From assembly GCF_019209835.1 (NCBI RefSeq), contig NZ_JAHUTS010000001.1:186001-250000 (forward strand): a stretch of 64,000 bases of DNA, given 5' to 3'. The notes beneath the pieces were generated by a model. It made no database searches. It was not told the DNA's origin and saw nothing but the letters and a program-made list of their open reading frames with translations. Positions 14,831-23,397 of the stretch are shown here, piece by piece. Made by a program: the position numbers and the translations under genes. Position 1 is the first letter of the stretch. Every line of letters begins with the position of its first letter. Source of the stretch: Enterovibrio paralichthyis (lineage in GTDB: Bacteria > Pseudomonadota > Gammaproteobacteria > Enterobacterales > Vibrionaceae).

Positions 14831-17383
14831 ATGACTATGCACAAACGTATTACGCTGACAGCAGTAGCGCTCAGCGTCGCGGCGGCTTTTCCCGCTTGGG
14901 CAGTAGATTGTAACGGGCTTCCGGATTGGGAAAGTTCGGCGGTTTACACTGGCGGAAGTAAGGTGGTTCATCAAGGTGAGGCTTATAAAGCGAACTGGTG
15001 GACAAGCGGTAATAACCCGGCTGAGTTCTCGGGCCAGTGGCAGGAATGGACGCCGCTGGGACAGTGTGACCAGCCAGGCGGAAACGTTTCTCCAACACTG
15101 GATTTGACCTCTCCGTTGAACAATGCCCAGCTCACCGTGGGTGACAAGGTGGTGCTGGCGGCGACGGCGACGGATTCGGATGGCTCAGTACGTGATGTGG
15201 AATTTTTTGCCAACAATACCAGCCTGGGTTCTGTTTCCAGCGCACCGTATACGCTGAACTGGACGGCGACAGAAGGGCAGTTCACGATCAAAGCGCGCGT
15301 TACAGATAACGAAGGCGCTACTTCCGAGACATCGGTTTCCGTTAACGTTCTTCCTCCCGATTTCGGTGTACCACCCACAGTTAGCCTTACCAACCCTACC
15401 AACGACTCCCAAATCAAAGCCGGTGAAATTGTAAACCTGAGCGCGTCGGCAGCAGATGCTGATGGCCCGGTAGCCAGCGTGGAATTTTTCGTTGATGACA
15501 TCTCTGTCGGCAGTGCAACCTCAGCGCCTTTTGTGGTTGACTGGACGGCAACTGAAGGCACCCATACCTTTGATGCCAAAGCCACAGATGAAGATGGTTT
15601 GGTGACTTGGGCTGGGAAAGTAACGCTCAATGTTGCCGGTGATGTAGTGGGTGGCGGCTGTGCTGGGGTTCCTGTCTATACAGCGGGTACCAAGTATGCG
15701 GCAGGAGACATTGTCCAGAACGGAAACTACAAGTACCAGTGTGATGTTGCAGGCTGGTGTTCGTCTGATTCTGCATGGGCTTACGAGCCACAATTTGGCC
15801 TTTACTGGCAGGATGCCTGGACTGAGCAAGGGATATGCGCCATTGTCCCGACCGTCACTTTCACCTCTCCAGCAGACAACGCCACTGTGCTGGCAGGACA
15901 AACCGTTTCCGTTGCTGTTGACGCATCCGATGCAGACGGCAGCGTTACCAATGTCGAATTCTTCGCTGGGGCTACCAGCCTCGGTATGGATAACGCAGCG
16001 CCTTATGCTGTAGATTGGTTGGCGACAGGTGCAGGCGATGTGAGCCTGAGCGCCGTCGCGACGGATAACGAAGGAAATACCGGCAATGCAAGCGTACGAG
16101 TCAGTGTGAGTGATACGCCGGTTGTGGCGAGCCTGACATCGCCGTCAGCGGGCGCATCCTATTCACTCGGCAGCAAAGTTGATTTTGCAGCTGAAGCGAG
16201 TGCCTTGAACGGCAACATCGATAGGGTAGAGTTCCTGGTTAACGGTTCAGTGGTGGCGACGGATACCACTGCGCCATACACAGGTAGCTGGACGCCGGGT
16301 GCGGCGGGTGAATACGGTATCTCAGCAGTGGCTGTCGATGATACTGGCGCGATGTTCACCGCTCCGGGTGTTTCAATCCGTGTGTTTGAAGCGTCGGCCA
16401 AAAAACACAAACTGATTGGTTACTGGCACAACTTTGTGAACGGTGCCGGTTGTCCGTTGAACCTCAGCGAGATGTCTAAAGCGTGGGATATCATTGATAT
16501 CGCGTTTGCAGAAAATGACCGCAGCAGTAATGGTACGGTTCATTTCAACCTGTACAGCGGCGATATCTACAGCAGTTGTGCTGCTCTGGATCCAGTGAAG
16601 TTCAAGCAGGATATGGCTGCGCTTCAGGCTGAAGGTAAAGTGTTTGTGCTGTCACTCGGTGGCGCAGAGGGCACCATCACGCTCAATACTGACGCTGATG
16701 AAGCCAACTTTGTTGCCAGCCTGACTGAGATCATCAAAGAGTGGGGCTTCGACGGTCTGGATATCGACCTGGAAAGCGGCTCAAACCTTGTTCACGGTTC
16801 ACAAATTCAGGCGCGTCTGCCTCGTGCCCTGAAGCAAATCGAAGCGAACATGGGCGGTAACATGTACCTGACCATGGCGCCGGAACATCCTTATGTTCAC
16901 GGTGGTATGGTGGCTTACAGTGGTATCTGGGGTGCCTATATTCCTCTGATTGATGAACTGCGCGACACGCTGGATCTGCTTCATGTACAGCTCTACAACA
17001 ACGGTGGCCTGCCTAACCCTTATCTTTCCGGTGCGGCACCGGAAGGCTCTGTAGACATGATGGTGGCTCAGTCCAAGATGTTGATTGAAGGTTTTGATCT
17101 TGCCAACGGTACGCGTTTTGCGCCGCTGCGTGATGATCAGGTTGCAATTGGCCTGCCTTCGGGTCCATCGTCAGCCAACTCAGGTCAGGCGCCGACTCGC
17201 AACATCCTGGATGCGCTGGATTGTTTAACCAAGGGAACCCAGTGCGGCACAGTAAAACCTGCCTTCAACTATCCAAACTTCGGTGGGGTAATGACGTGGT
17301 CAATCAACTGGGATAAACACGACGGCTATAACTTCTCAGGCCCAGTCGGAGACAAATTGAGTGCAATGAACGCTGGACGCTAG
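14831..17383 (+). CDS. secreted multidomain GH18 chitinase
   Basis: 850 aa from ATG at 14831, chosen for AAGGA three to seven bases upstream; an earlier in-frame ATG at 14807 would put charged residues before the signal peptide. The signal peptide ends AWA|VD. Domains in order: a CBM5/12-like chitin-binding module (about 27-80, with the WW pair in YKANWWTSG), two Ig-like repeats (about 86-270), a second chitin-binding module (about 278-335), two more Ig-like repeats (about 340-510), and a C-terminal GH18 catalytic domain. The catalytic motif DGLDIDLE is at about 641-648 with Glu648 as the acid, and the SLGG motif precedes it. It should hydrolyse extracellular chitin. A terminator follows; it is monocistronic. 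Confidence 0.93.
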   Translation: MTMHKRITLTAVALSVAAAFPAWAVDCNGLPDWESSAVYTGGSKVVHQGEAYKANWWTSGNNPAEFSGQWQEWTPLGQCDQPGGNVSPTLDLTSPLNNAQLTVGDKVVLAATATDSDGSVRDVEFFANNTSLGSVSSAPYTLNWTATEGQFTIKARVTDNEGATSETSVSVNVLPPDFGVPPTVSLTNPTNDSQIKAGEIVNLSASAADADGPVASVEFFVDDISVGSATSAPFVVDWTATEGTHTFDAKATDEDGLVTWAGKVTLNVAGDVVGGGCAGVPVYTAGTKYAAGDIVQNGNYKYQCDVAGWCSSDSAWAYEPQFGLYWQDAWTEQGICAIVPTVTFTSPADNATVLAGQTVSVAVDASDADGSVTNVEFFAGATSLGMDNAAPYAVDWLATGAGDVSLSAVATDNEGNTGNASVRVSVSDTPVVASLTSPSAGASYSLGSKVDFAAEASALNGNIDRVEFLVNGSVVATDTTAPYTGSWTPGAAGEYGISAVAVDDTGAMFTAPGVSIRVFEASAKKHKLIGYWHNFVNGAGCPLNLSEMSKAWDIIDIAFAENDRSSNGTVHFNLYSGDIYSSCAALDPVKFKQDMAALQAEGKVFVLSLGGAEGTITLNTDADEANFVASLTEIIKEWGFDGLDIDLESGSNLVHGSQIQARLPRALKQIEANMGGNMYLTMAPEHPYVHGGMVAYSGIWGAYIPLIDELRDTLDLLHVQLYNNGGLPNPYLSGAAPEGSVDMMVAQSKMLIEGFDLANGTRFAPLRDDQVAIGLPSGPSSANSGQAPTRNILDALDCLTKGTQCGTVKPAFNYPNFGGVMTWSINWDKHDGYNFSGPVGDKLSAMNAGR

Positions 17384-17417
17384 TTACCAGCAGGTTTAAT
17401 CTCTAAACCGGAAACCA

Positions 17418-17447
17418 AGCGGGAGCATGTTCTCCCGCTTTTTTTAT
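17418..17447 (+). terminator. Rho-independent terminator after the chitinase gene
   Basis: Eight-base-pair stem (AGCGGGAG with CTCCCGCT), 6-base loop, then TTTTTTTATT. Confidence 0.9.
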
Positions 17448-17532
17448 TAAAAATTACAACGATTACCAATATTTGAAACAACTGATTCGACGGGGTCTCT
17501 TTACACTCTGATCGAACAGTTTTACTCGCGAG

Positions 17533-18108
17533 TTGCCGAAATTGAAAAATTCTTCAAACAAGGCTCTACAAGGGCTTTCTTACTTATTCTCCCATCTTCC
17601 TTCTGCTGAAAAATGGTTACACTTTACGACCATTTGCTGGGTGCTTTTACAGCTATTAACCTCTTCGGGCATGCACGTGAAAGGTGACACCACCGCCGCT
17701 GGATTGACCTGGATTGATTACACCCACATGTACGGGGGATTGGGGTTGCTGATGTTCGCGACCGTGTTTTTCGTCGTGGTATTGAGTAGGCGTAAAGTGA
17801 CGGATCTCTACCCGTGGCTTAGCGGCAACGTAGGCAGGATTATTGAAGACATTAAGGTATTGCTGACCTTTAAATTGCCGGAAGCAAGACCGGCAGGGTT
17901 AGCTGCAACCATAGAAGGTCTTGGGCTGCTGGCGTTATTGCTGGCAGCCGTTACCGGGACACTTTGGATGATCTCCTTCCTGAGTAATAACACCTCAGAT
18001 CCGGATTTTCTGGCGATTCACAAGACCGCAGTAGGCGCTATTGAAGCCTATGTGTGGGGGCATGGTCTGTTTGCGCTGTTCCACTTGCTAACGTGGTGGC
18101 GACGCTAG
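17533..18108 (+). CDS. cytochrome b561-like integral membrane protein
   Basis: 191 aa, translated from a TTG at 17533 because no nearer ATG gives the whole first helix; the start is uncertain. Four hydrophobic helices are visible (around ICWVLLQLLTSS, LGLLMFATVFFVVVL, LGLLALLLAAVTGTLW, and the C-terminal AYVWGHGLFALFHLL), with His residues in or near the helices (SGMH, DYTHMYGG, IHKT, WGHG, LFHLL) suitable as b-type haem ligands. This fits the Ni-Fe hydrogenase b-type cytochrome/b561 fold, with a probable role in inner-membrane electron transfer. The TAG stop is part of a CTAG that borders a transposon footprint. Confidence 0.6.
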   Translation: MPKLKNSSNKALQGLSYLFSHLPSAEKWLHFTTICWVLLQLLTSSGMHVKGDTTAAGLTWIDYTHMYGGLGLLMFATVFFVVVLSRRKVTDLYPWLSGNVGRIIEDIKVLLTFKLPEARPAGLAATIEGLGLLALLLAAVTGTLWMISFLSNNTSDPDFLAIHKTAVGAIEAYVWGHGLFALFHLLTWWRR

Positions 18109-18123
18109 GTCAACAGACCCTAG
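18105..18123. repeat. 19-bp deletion footprint of the 262-bp CTAG-flanked element
   Basis: The sequence is CTAGGTCAACAGACCCTAG: the last 11 bases of the 262-bp element found at 26160 and 43850, between two CTAG duplications. Joining the left flank to the right end through a 3-base AGG microhomology would give exactly this sequence. The stop codon of the preceding plus-strand gene (18106-18108) and that of the following minus-strand gene (18122-18120) both lie in the CTAGs. Confidence 0.7.
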
Positions 18124-18584
18124 TCTTTGATTAGCCCGCCGTGGTAGTGAAGTTCATAGACTTTTTTGCCGTCAAACACGATCCACTCATAGCCTTTAAA
18201 ATGCTCGACATCGCCAAGGTTGGTATCGTGGTAAGTCCCCCAGGGTGTTTCGTTCACGGAGTCACCCAAAAAGTGACCGGTTTGGTATAGGTTTGCCAAA
18301 CTCGCCATTACAGCATTGCCTGCCATCTCCGCGTTATAGGTGGCAGGCCTGATGATCCTTCCATAGTAATTCATTGCCCAAACGGGTTTACCTTCAAAAT
18401 AAACGACTTCCTGACCAAGGAAATCGGTGCCACCAAAGTAGCTGTCGAGATAAGAAAACGGGCCTTCTTCAAAACGGATATCGTGGGAGCCAGTCCTGCT
18501 GGATTGGCATTTTGGTGCGCGCGCGACATAGGAATTGGCCTTGGCTTTGACGATGAAGTCATACAGATAATGCGCTGTAAACAT
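18120..18584 (-). CDS. DUF5680 domain protein
   Basis: 154 aa from the ATG at 18584, preceded by AGGAAC at good spacing; a longer frame upstream is not needed. The family pattern is clear: FIVKAKANSYVA, SRTGSHDIRFEEGPFSYLDS, YFGGTDFLGQEVVYFEGKPV, WAMNYYGRII, then a C-terminal half with a similar WIVFDGKKVYELHYHGG. The molecular function of the family is not established. It is a small soluble protein, monocistronic and convergent with the b561-like gene. Confidence 0.7.
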   Translation of the reverse strand: MFTAHYLYDFIVKAKANSYVARAPKCQSSRTGSHDIRFEEGPFSYLDSYFGGTDFLGQEVVYFEGKPVWAMNYYGRIIRPATYNAEMAGNAVMASLANLYQTGHFLGDSVNETPWGTYHDTNLGDVEHFKGYEWIVFDGKKVYELHYHGGLIKD

Positions 18585-18722
18585 GTCGGTTCCTGACTGA
18601 AAGAGAGATGCAGAATTATAGCTGTACAAATAAACAGTATTTGCGTATTGCGTCTCAAACATGAGAGCAAAAACAATGACTGTGTCTATAATTTCGTCAG
18701 GTAGGCAAGAGAGGCAATGTAA

Positions 18723-19037
18723 ATGGATAACTGGAAAGAGCAGGAAGTTGCTGAGTTTGCGCTGGCTGTGATCTCAAAGCGAACCATAGGGAATACGGGC
18801 GCGGAGTACGAAAAATCCGGCAGTGGAAAAGACTGGCAGGATTGCCTGACTTTGAGTTTTGATGGTTTCAACGATGCGAGAATATTGTCGTTGGGCAATG
18901 TATGGCGCGATGTGCTGGAAAACAAAAAAACCGAATTTACCGGTGAGGTGCTGGCGCAGGAAACGATCGTAAAGCTGGGCGAAACCATTCGATTGGAAAC
19001 GCCCTATGAAGTTGAAATAAAGGTCAGCTACCAGTAA
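18723..19037 (+). CDS. hypothetical protein, 104 aa
   Basis: ATG at 18723 with AGGCAATG just upstream. The product starts MDNWKEQEVAEFALAVISKR, is acidic to neutral, has no signal or membrane segment, and looks like an alpha/beta protein with a beta-rich end (RLETPYEVEIKVSYQ). I do not recognise it. It stands alone, divergent from the DUF5680 gene. Confidence 0.5.
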   Translation: MDNWKEQEVAEFALAVISKRTIGNTGAEYEKSGSGKDWQDCLTLSFDGFNDARILSLGNVWRDVLENKKTEFTGEVLAQETIVKLGETIRLETPYEVEIKVSYQ

Positions 19038-19099
19038 ATAACCCTTCTGAGTTAAGTCGCCGTGCTCGAGTAAGTCTTACGCTTTAAGTGTTTCGGGCA

Positions 19100-19528
19100 C
19101 TAGTTGCTTGACCATTGCATGGTGAGTTCTGGGTGGCCTGTGTGTTCATCGTCTTGCTCGCTGACAACCGCAAACCCCTGTGACTGATAGAAGCCAACGC
19201 TGTCGGGGTTTTCTTTATAGACGGAAAGGGTAATTTCACTGCGTTTAGATTTTGCGTCGTCTAACAGCGCTTTGCCGATACCACGGCGTTGATGTTCCGG
19301 CGAGACAAAGATCGCAGGAAGAAAATCTTCATATAAAGCGTAGAATCCGGCCACTTCACCATCCCGCTCAAAGACATAGCATTCGGAAGCTGGAATATAC
19401 ATGTTGCGCATGTTCTCCACTTGCCCGCGCCAAAACGAGGCATCAACGAAATCATGGGCCTTGATGGAGGCTTGAAGCCAAATCGCCAACACGGCGTCCA
19501 TATCTTCTGTGCGAAAGGCGCGAATCAT
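19100..19528 (-). CDS. GNAT family N-acetyltransferase (YjaB-like)
   Basis: 142 aa from the ATG at 19528, which has AAGGA seven bases upstream; the open frame continues further but includes the previous gene's terminator. Acetyl-CoA-binding motif A is HQRRGIGKALLDDA; the end shows NPDSVGFYQSQGF. The start MIRAFRTEDMDAVLAIWLQA and the KAHDFVDASFW segment match the YjaB-type group. The substrate is unknown. Confidence 0.82.
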   Translation of the reverse strand: MIRAFRTEDMDAVLAIWLQASIKAHDFVDASFWRGQVENMRNMYIPASECYVFERDGEVAGFYALYEDFLPAIFVSPEHQRRGIGKALLDDAKSKRSEITLSVYKENPDSVGFYQSQGFAVVSEQDDEHTGHPELTMQWSSN

Positions 19529-19605
19529 AATTTTATCCTTAAAAGACGAATGGACGAGATGATAGCGGTTTGACTGGCTTTGAGTAAGTGAATTTGGAAA
19601 GGAGG

Positions 19606-19628
19606 TAAAAAAGGGCGACAAGCGCCCT
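19606..19628 (-). terminator. Rho-independent terminator after the nucleoside-recognition gene
   Basis: On the minus strand AGGGCG...CGCCCT (6 bp, 5-base loop) is followed by TTTTTTT. It lies a few bases after the stop at 19633 and inside the leader of the next gene. Confidence 0.75.
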
Positions 19629-19632
19629 CCGG

Positions 19633-20616
19633 TTATTGGGCAGGGCAGGCCTGCGTCGGGACGACGGAGCGATAGAACCATTTTTCATAGCGCTTGCCTT
19701 CAACCAGTCTGATCAGCCGCGATACGATACCAACCATGACAAGGGCAAAGACCAGCCTGCTCCAGAAGATAGTGGTGAAATCCGCCCCAATCACCAGCAT
19801 CAACAAGGTGTCTTCTATCAAACTGTGCAGTAACCCCAACAGGGTAATAGAGGTGAAAACATCACGCGGTGGAACATGTCCTTTCTGCGCTTCGTTAATC
19901 AGCAAGCCTCCACCATAAGAGAGGCCCAAGGTGATGCCAATCAAGGTTAAGTTGGTGGCCTCTTTGCTGATCCCCATCAAACGTAAAAAGGGGCTCAAAG
20001 CCTTGGCAATCAGACGCTCAATACCCAGGATTTTGAGAATATTGAGCACCAACACCAAACCGAATATCACCACAAACACCATCACCAGATTCTGCAATTG
20101 GATGAGCGCCCAAGCGCCGAGGGCGTTGTCACCTTCACCTGATGGTTGCCAGATAATATGCGCCGTTTGTTGCAGTGACCCGGTGGCATTGAAAAAGTGA
20201 TAGAGAATCCAGCCGAAAAACATGGCGCCGGCAATGCGGGAAAAGACCGCCCACCAGATGGAGACGCCGGATTTTTTTGCCAAGCCCACTTCAACCGGCA
20301 TGGAATGGGCAACCAACATCATGCAGCTGAGAATCGAAGCCTGAGCAACCGTCATGGTGATATCGGTATTGATTAACACGACCAATCCCGAATAGATATT
20401 GACGAAAATGGCGGTCGCCCAAACCAACCCCATTTCCGGTGGAAGCCCGACAGCGCCCATTACCGGTGCGATAAAATCCGAAAACCAGACCACACCGCCC
20501 ATTTCCTGAAAAATTTTCACGACGATGATGGTAGGGATCATCACCTTGTAGAGTGTTTTGGCGACGTTGATGCTGTCTCCCAGTGTGCGCCGTAAAAATG
20601 CTGTGACTGCCTGCAT
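19633..20616 (-). CDS. nucleoside recognition (Gate) domain membrane protein
   Basis: 327 aa, eight or so hydrophobic helices in two similar halves, each starting with a Gate-like segment (MIPTIIVVKIFQEMGG and PFLRLMGISKEATNLTLIGI). The GLSYGGGLLINEA and SLIEDTLLMLVIGAD segments are typical of the nucleoside-recognition/YjiH-SpmA family. It is probably an inner-membrane transporter or channel component; the substrate is not defined. An Lrp-type regulator is divergent from it with about 140 bases between the starts and may control it. Confidence 0.75.
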   Translation of the reverse strand: MQAVTAFLRRTLGDSINVAKTLYKVMIPTIIVVKIFQEMGGVVWFSDFIAPVMGAVGLPPEMGLVWATAIFVNIYSGLVVLINTDITMTVAQASILSCMMLVAHSMPVEVGLAKKSGVSIWWAVFSRIAGAMFFGWILYHFFNATGSLQQTAHIIWQPSGEGDNALGAWALIQLQNLVMVFVVIFGLVLVLNILKILGIERLIAKALSPFLRLMGISKEATNLTLIGITLGLSYGGGLLINEAQKGHVPPRDVFTSITLLGLLHSLIEDTLLMLVIGADFTTIFWSRLVFALVMVGIVSRLIRLVEGKRYEKWFYRSVVPTQACPAQ

Positions 20617-20758
20617 AGCCCTCGTATCCTTCTGAGACTGTAGGATTCAATATTACTCCGATTTTGGTTAACAGGATTTCCATTTGCATTGAGTGTGGTT
20701 TTGATGATTTCCTTAGATGGACGATTTGGGAAATATTCGCGCTACGGAAGGAGAAAGG

Positions 20759-21232
20759 ATGGAACTGGACCGGATAGACAAACGCATTTTAACTGCACTG
20801 CAAAAAGATAACCGTATCCCCAACGTCGAACTTGCGGAATGGGTGGGGCTATCGCCGCCAGCGTGTTTGAAGCGGGTAAAGCGGTTACGTGATGAAGGGG
20901 TGATTTCCAAAGATGTGTCTATCCTGAATCCTGAACTGGCGGGAAACAAGCTCACCTTGATTGTTTCTGTTGAAATGGAAAGGGACAGAAAAGAGATTTA
21001 CCAGACATTCCGCGCCTCAATTCTCAAAGCACCTGAAGTAACCCAGTGCTATCAAATTTCAGGCAGTTACGATTTTGTCCTAATCGTGAATGTCGCGGAT
21101 ATCAAAGTCTATGAATCCTTCGTTGAGCGAGTGCTCCACACTGATTTGAATATCCGCAAATTCCATACCTCGGTCGCGATGCGTCAGGTGAAATTTGAAA
21201 CAGCGATTGACCTTGATGGGGAAAGCCAATGA
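20759..21232 (+). CDS. Lrp/AsnC family transcriptional regulator
   Basis: 157 aa from ATG at 20759, preceded by AAGGAGAAAGG; the frame extends 14 codons further but without a site. The N-terminal winged helix is DRIDKRILTALQKDNRIPNV, then LAEWVGLSPPACLKRVKRLR; the C-terminal RAM domain carries QCYQISGSYDFVLIVNVAD, the effector-binding and oligomerisation surface. Such proteins respond to amino acids. It overlaps the next VOC gene by 4 bases (ATGA), and is divergent from the nucleoside-recognition transporter gene. Confidence 0.88.
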   Translation: MELDRIDKRILTALQKDNRIPNVELAEWVGLSPPACLKRVKRLRDEGVISKDVSILNPELAGNKLTLIVSVEMERDRKEIYQTFRASILKAPEVTQCYQISGSYDFVLIVNVADIKVYESFVERVLHTDLNIRKFHTSVAMRQVKFETAIDLDGESQ

Positions 21233-21645
21233 AACAGAATATTGTCCATATTGCGCTGGTAGTCAGGGATTACGACGAAGCCATCGACTTCTATGTCAAC
21301 AAGCTTCAGTTTGAGCTGATTGACGACACTTACCAACCGGAGCAGGACAAACGCTGGGTGGTGATTGCGCCACCGAAATCACATGGCGTGACATTGCTTT
21401 TGGCAAAAGCTTCAAAGCCCGAGCAACAAGCATTTATCGGAAATCAAGCGGGTGGACGGGTCTTCCTGTTCCTGAATACCGATGATTTCTGGCGAGATTA
21501 CGAACGGATGAAAGCGATAGGCATCAATTTTATCCGGCCACCGAAAGAGCAGGATTACGGCACGGTTGCGGTATTTGAAGATTTGTATGGCAACCTTTGG
21601 GATTTGCTCCAGTTAAACCCTGAACACCCCATGGCGAAGCGGTAA
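21229..21645 (+). CDS. VOC (glyoxalase/bleomycin-resistance) family protein
   Basis: 138 aa. A single VOC domain: IVHIALVVRDYDEAIDFYVN at the start, WVVIAPPKSHGVTLLLAKA in the middle, and VAVFEDLYGNLWDLLQ at the end, with His7 and the late acidic residue as possible metal ligands. It is translationally coupled to the upstream Lrp gene, suggesting it is needed under the same amino-acid-responsive conditions. The substrate cannot be told from sequence. Confidence 0.8.
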   Translation: MKQNIVHIALVVRDYDEAIDFYVNKLQFELIDDTYQPEQDKRWVVIAPPKSHGVTLLLAKASKPEQQAFIGNQAGGRVFLFLNTDDFWRDYERMKAIGINFIRPPKEQDYGTVAVFEDLYGNLWDLLQLNPEHPMAKR

Positions 21646-21665
21646 TTGGGCGCAGGCTAGAGGCT

Positions 21666-21710
21666 TTGCGTGTTAAGGCAAATTTGCAGGTATAATCCGC
21701 CCACCTGCAA
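21666..21710 (+). promoter_or_regulatory. promoter with inverted repeat around the -10 element
   Basis: TTGCGT (21666) and TATAAT (21691-21696) are spaced by 19 bases. The -10 is embraced by a perfect inverted repeat: TTGCAGGT at 21684-21691 and ACCTGCAA at 21703-21710. This suits an operator for repression of the PLP enzyme gene that starts 15 bases later. Confidence 0.5.
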
Positions 21711-21725
21711 TTTAGTCTGCATGCC

Positions 21726-22625
21726 ATGAAACTCAACCAAACCCCGGTTACACAACACACTTTTGAAGGCTTCACTTTTTTCCTTAAACGTGATGATCAG
21801 CTTCATCCGCATTTTTCGGGCAATAAAGCGCGTAAATTAATGGCGTTGCTGGAAGTGGAAGATCCTTCGGTCACCCATCTGATTGGCTACGGCTCTCCAC
21901 AAGCCAATTCACTGCTTTCCCTCGCGGCACTGGCCGACATGAAAGGCTGGCAGCTGGAATTCTATGTTGACCGCATTCCTGCCTGGCTCAAAGAGACGCC
22001 GATTGGCAATTATCGGGCAGCGTTAAACCTTGGTGCCAAGGTTCTTGCGGTGTCTGATTTAGCCTCAAAACCGATGCATCCATCTGAATACATCCATTTG
22101 CATCGGTCTGGCGAAGGGTGTTTGGTCGTGCCTGAAGGTGGGCGCACGCCGATTGCAGAAAAAGGCGTTGCTGGGTTGGCGCAGGAAATTCTTACCTGGG
22201 TTGAAGAGGCGCAACAGAGTAATTTGATTGTCGCCTTGCCTTCAGGAACAGGCACCACCGCTCTCTTTTTGCACAAACACCTCAAGCCGCATGGTATCGA
22301 GGTAGTGACCTGCGCGTGTGTGGGCGGTACCGATTATCTTATCGAGCAGTTTAAGGAACTGGGTGAAACAGATTTCCCAACTGTCTTGCAGCCTGAAACC
22401 AAACACCACTTTGGCAAGCTCTATCCGCAGGATTATCAGGTGTGGCAATCATTGCTTGAGCAAACCGGTGTCGAATTTGACCTGCTCTACGACCCGCTAA
22501 TGTGGCGTTGCCTTGAAAATTGGCGGCCACAAAACAGGGGTAAGTCGCTGCTCTACATCCATCAGGGCGGCATTATCGGCAACGAGAGTATGTTGCCTCG
22601 CTATAGACGCAAATTTGGCGGCTAA
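21726..22625 (+). CDS. PLP-dependent enzyme, ACC deaminase/D-cysteine desulfhydrase family
   Basis: 299 aa, fold-type II PLP enzyme. HFSGNKARKLM holds the Schiff-base lysine (Lys35), GYGSPQANSLLSLAAL is the phosphate/substrate strand, and PSGTGTTALFLHKHL is the glycine-rich PLP-phosphate loop. This group includes D-cysteine desulfhydrase and ACC deaminase; the usual length is 300-340 aa, so this is a compact member. The exact substrate is uncertain. It is likely transcribed from the promoter directly upstream. Confidence 0.82.
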   Translation: MKLNQTPVTQHTFEGFTFFLKRDDQLHPHFSGNKARKLMALLEVEDPSVTHLIGYGSPQANSLLSLAALADMKGWQLEFYVDRIPAWLKETPIGNYRAALNLGAKVLAVSDLASKPMHPSEYIHLHRSGEGCLVVPEGGRTPIAEKGVAGLAQEILTWVEEAQQSNLIVALPSGTGTTALFLHKHLKPHGIEVVTCACVGGTDYLIEQFKELGETDFPTVLQPETKHHFGKLYPQDYQVWQSLLEQTGVEFDLLYDPLMWRCLENWRPQNRGKSLLYIHQGGIIGNESMLPRYRRKFGG

Positions 22626-22697
22626 ATGATGTTGTCCGGGTGATCGAAATGTCCTCTTGGCTGGTACTGCAAGGAAACTCTGACTTGGGAATTTCCA

Positions 22698-23330
22698 ATG
22701 CATTTCAACAGACAAGCATTAGATCAACTGGAAGACCGCTTTCGTGCCCGACTGATTAATAGTCTCTCGGGCTTCAAAAGTGCCAACCTGATCGGCACGA
22801 TCAGTGACAACGGCATAACCAACCTTTCTATTGTCAGCTCAGTATTCCATATTGGCGCAAATCCGCCGCTGGTGGGCATGATTATCCGCCCGCATTCTGT
22901 CACCCGGGATACACTGGAAAACATCATTAATACCCGCCAATACACGATCAACCAGGTTTCTGACAGATTTTGGCAACAGGCACATCAGTGTTCGGCACGC
23001 TATGATGCAGATATTTCTGAATTCGATGCTGTTGGGCTGACGCCGGAGTATGTAGAAGGTGTGTTACCGCCCTTTGTGGCTGAAAGCCAGTTGAAGTACG
23101 CGCTGGATGTGCGGGAAATTCAGACGCTGGAAATCAACGGGACGGTATTAGTGATTGGTGAGATCGGCGAGATTTTCGTTGGCGAGGACGCGGTCGCTGA
23201 AGATGGCTACGTGGATATCGAAAAAATCGGCACAGTCGCCGTATCCGGTCTGGACAGCTACCACACAACGCAGCGTCTTGGCAGGCTGAGCTACGCCAAA
23301 CCGGGGCAAGAAATTAAGAAGATCGACTGA
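22698..23330 (+). CDS. flavin reductase-like domain protein
   Basis: 210 aa. A split-barrel FMN-binding fold is suggested by NLIGTISDNGITNLSIVSSV, PPLVGMIIRPHSVTRDTLEN and the tyrosine/asparagine pair in RQYTINQVSDRF, as in flavin reductase-like proteins. The C-terminal strand carries EINGTVLVIGEIGEIFV. It probably binds FMN and reduces it or serves as an oxidoreductase in the cytoplasm; the partner is not apparent. The start is ATG at 22698. It follows the PLP enzyme by 72 bases and may be co-transcribed. Confidence 0.78.
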   Translation: MHFNRQALDQLEDRFRARLINSLSGFKSANLIGTISDNGITNLSIVSSVFHIGANPPLVGMIIRPHSVTRDTLENIINTRQYTINQVSDRFWQQAHQCSARYDADISEFDAVGLTPEYVEGVLPPFVAESQLKYALDVREIQTLEINGTVLVIGEIGEIFVGEDAVAEDGYVDIEKIGTVAVSGLDSYHTTQRLGRLSYAKPGQEIKKID

Positions 23331-23397
23331 CAACGCAATGAAACACTCAGGGACTGAGCGGGTTGCCTAGAATGAGGTTACCGCAGCCAGAGATGAG

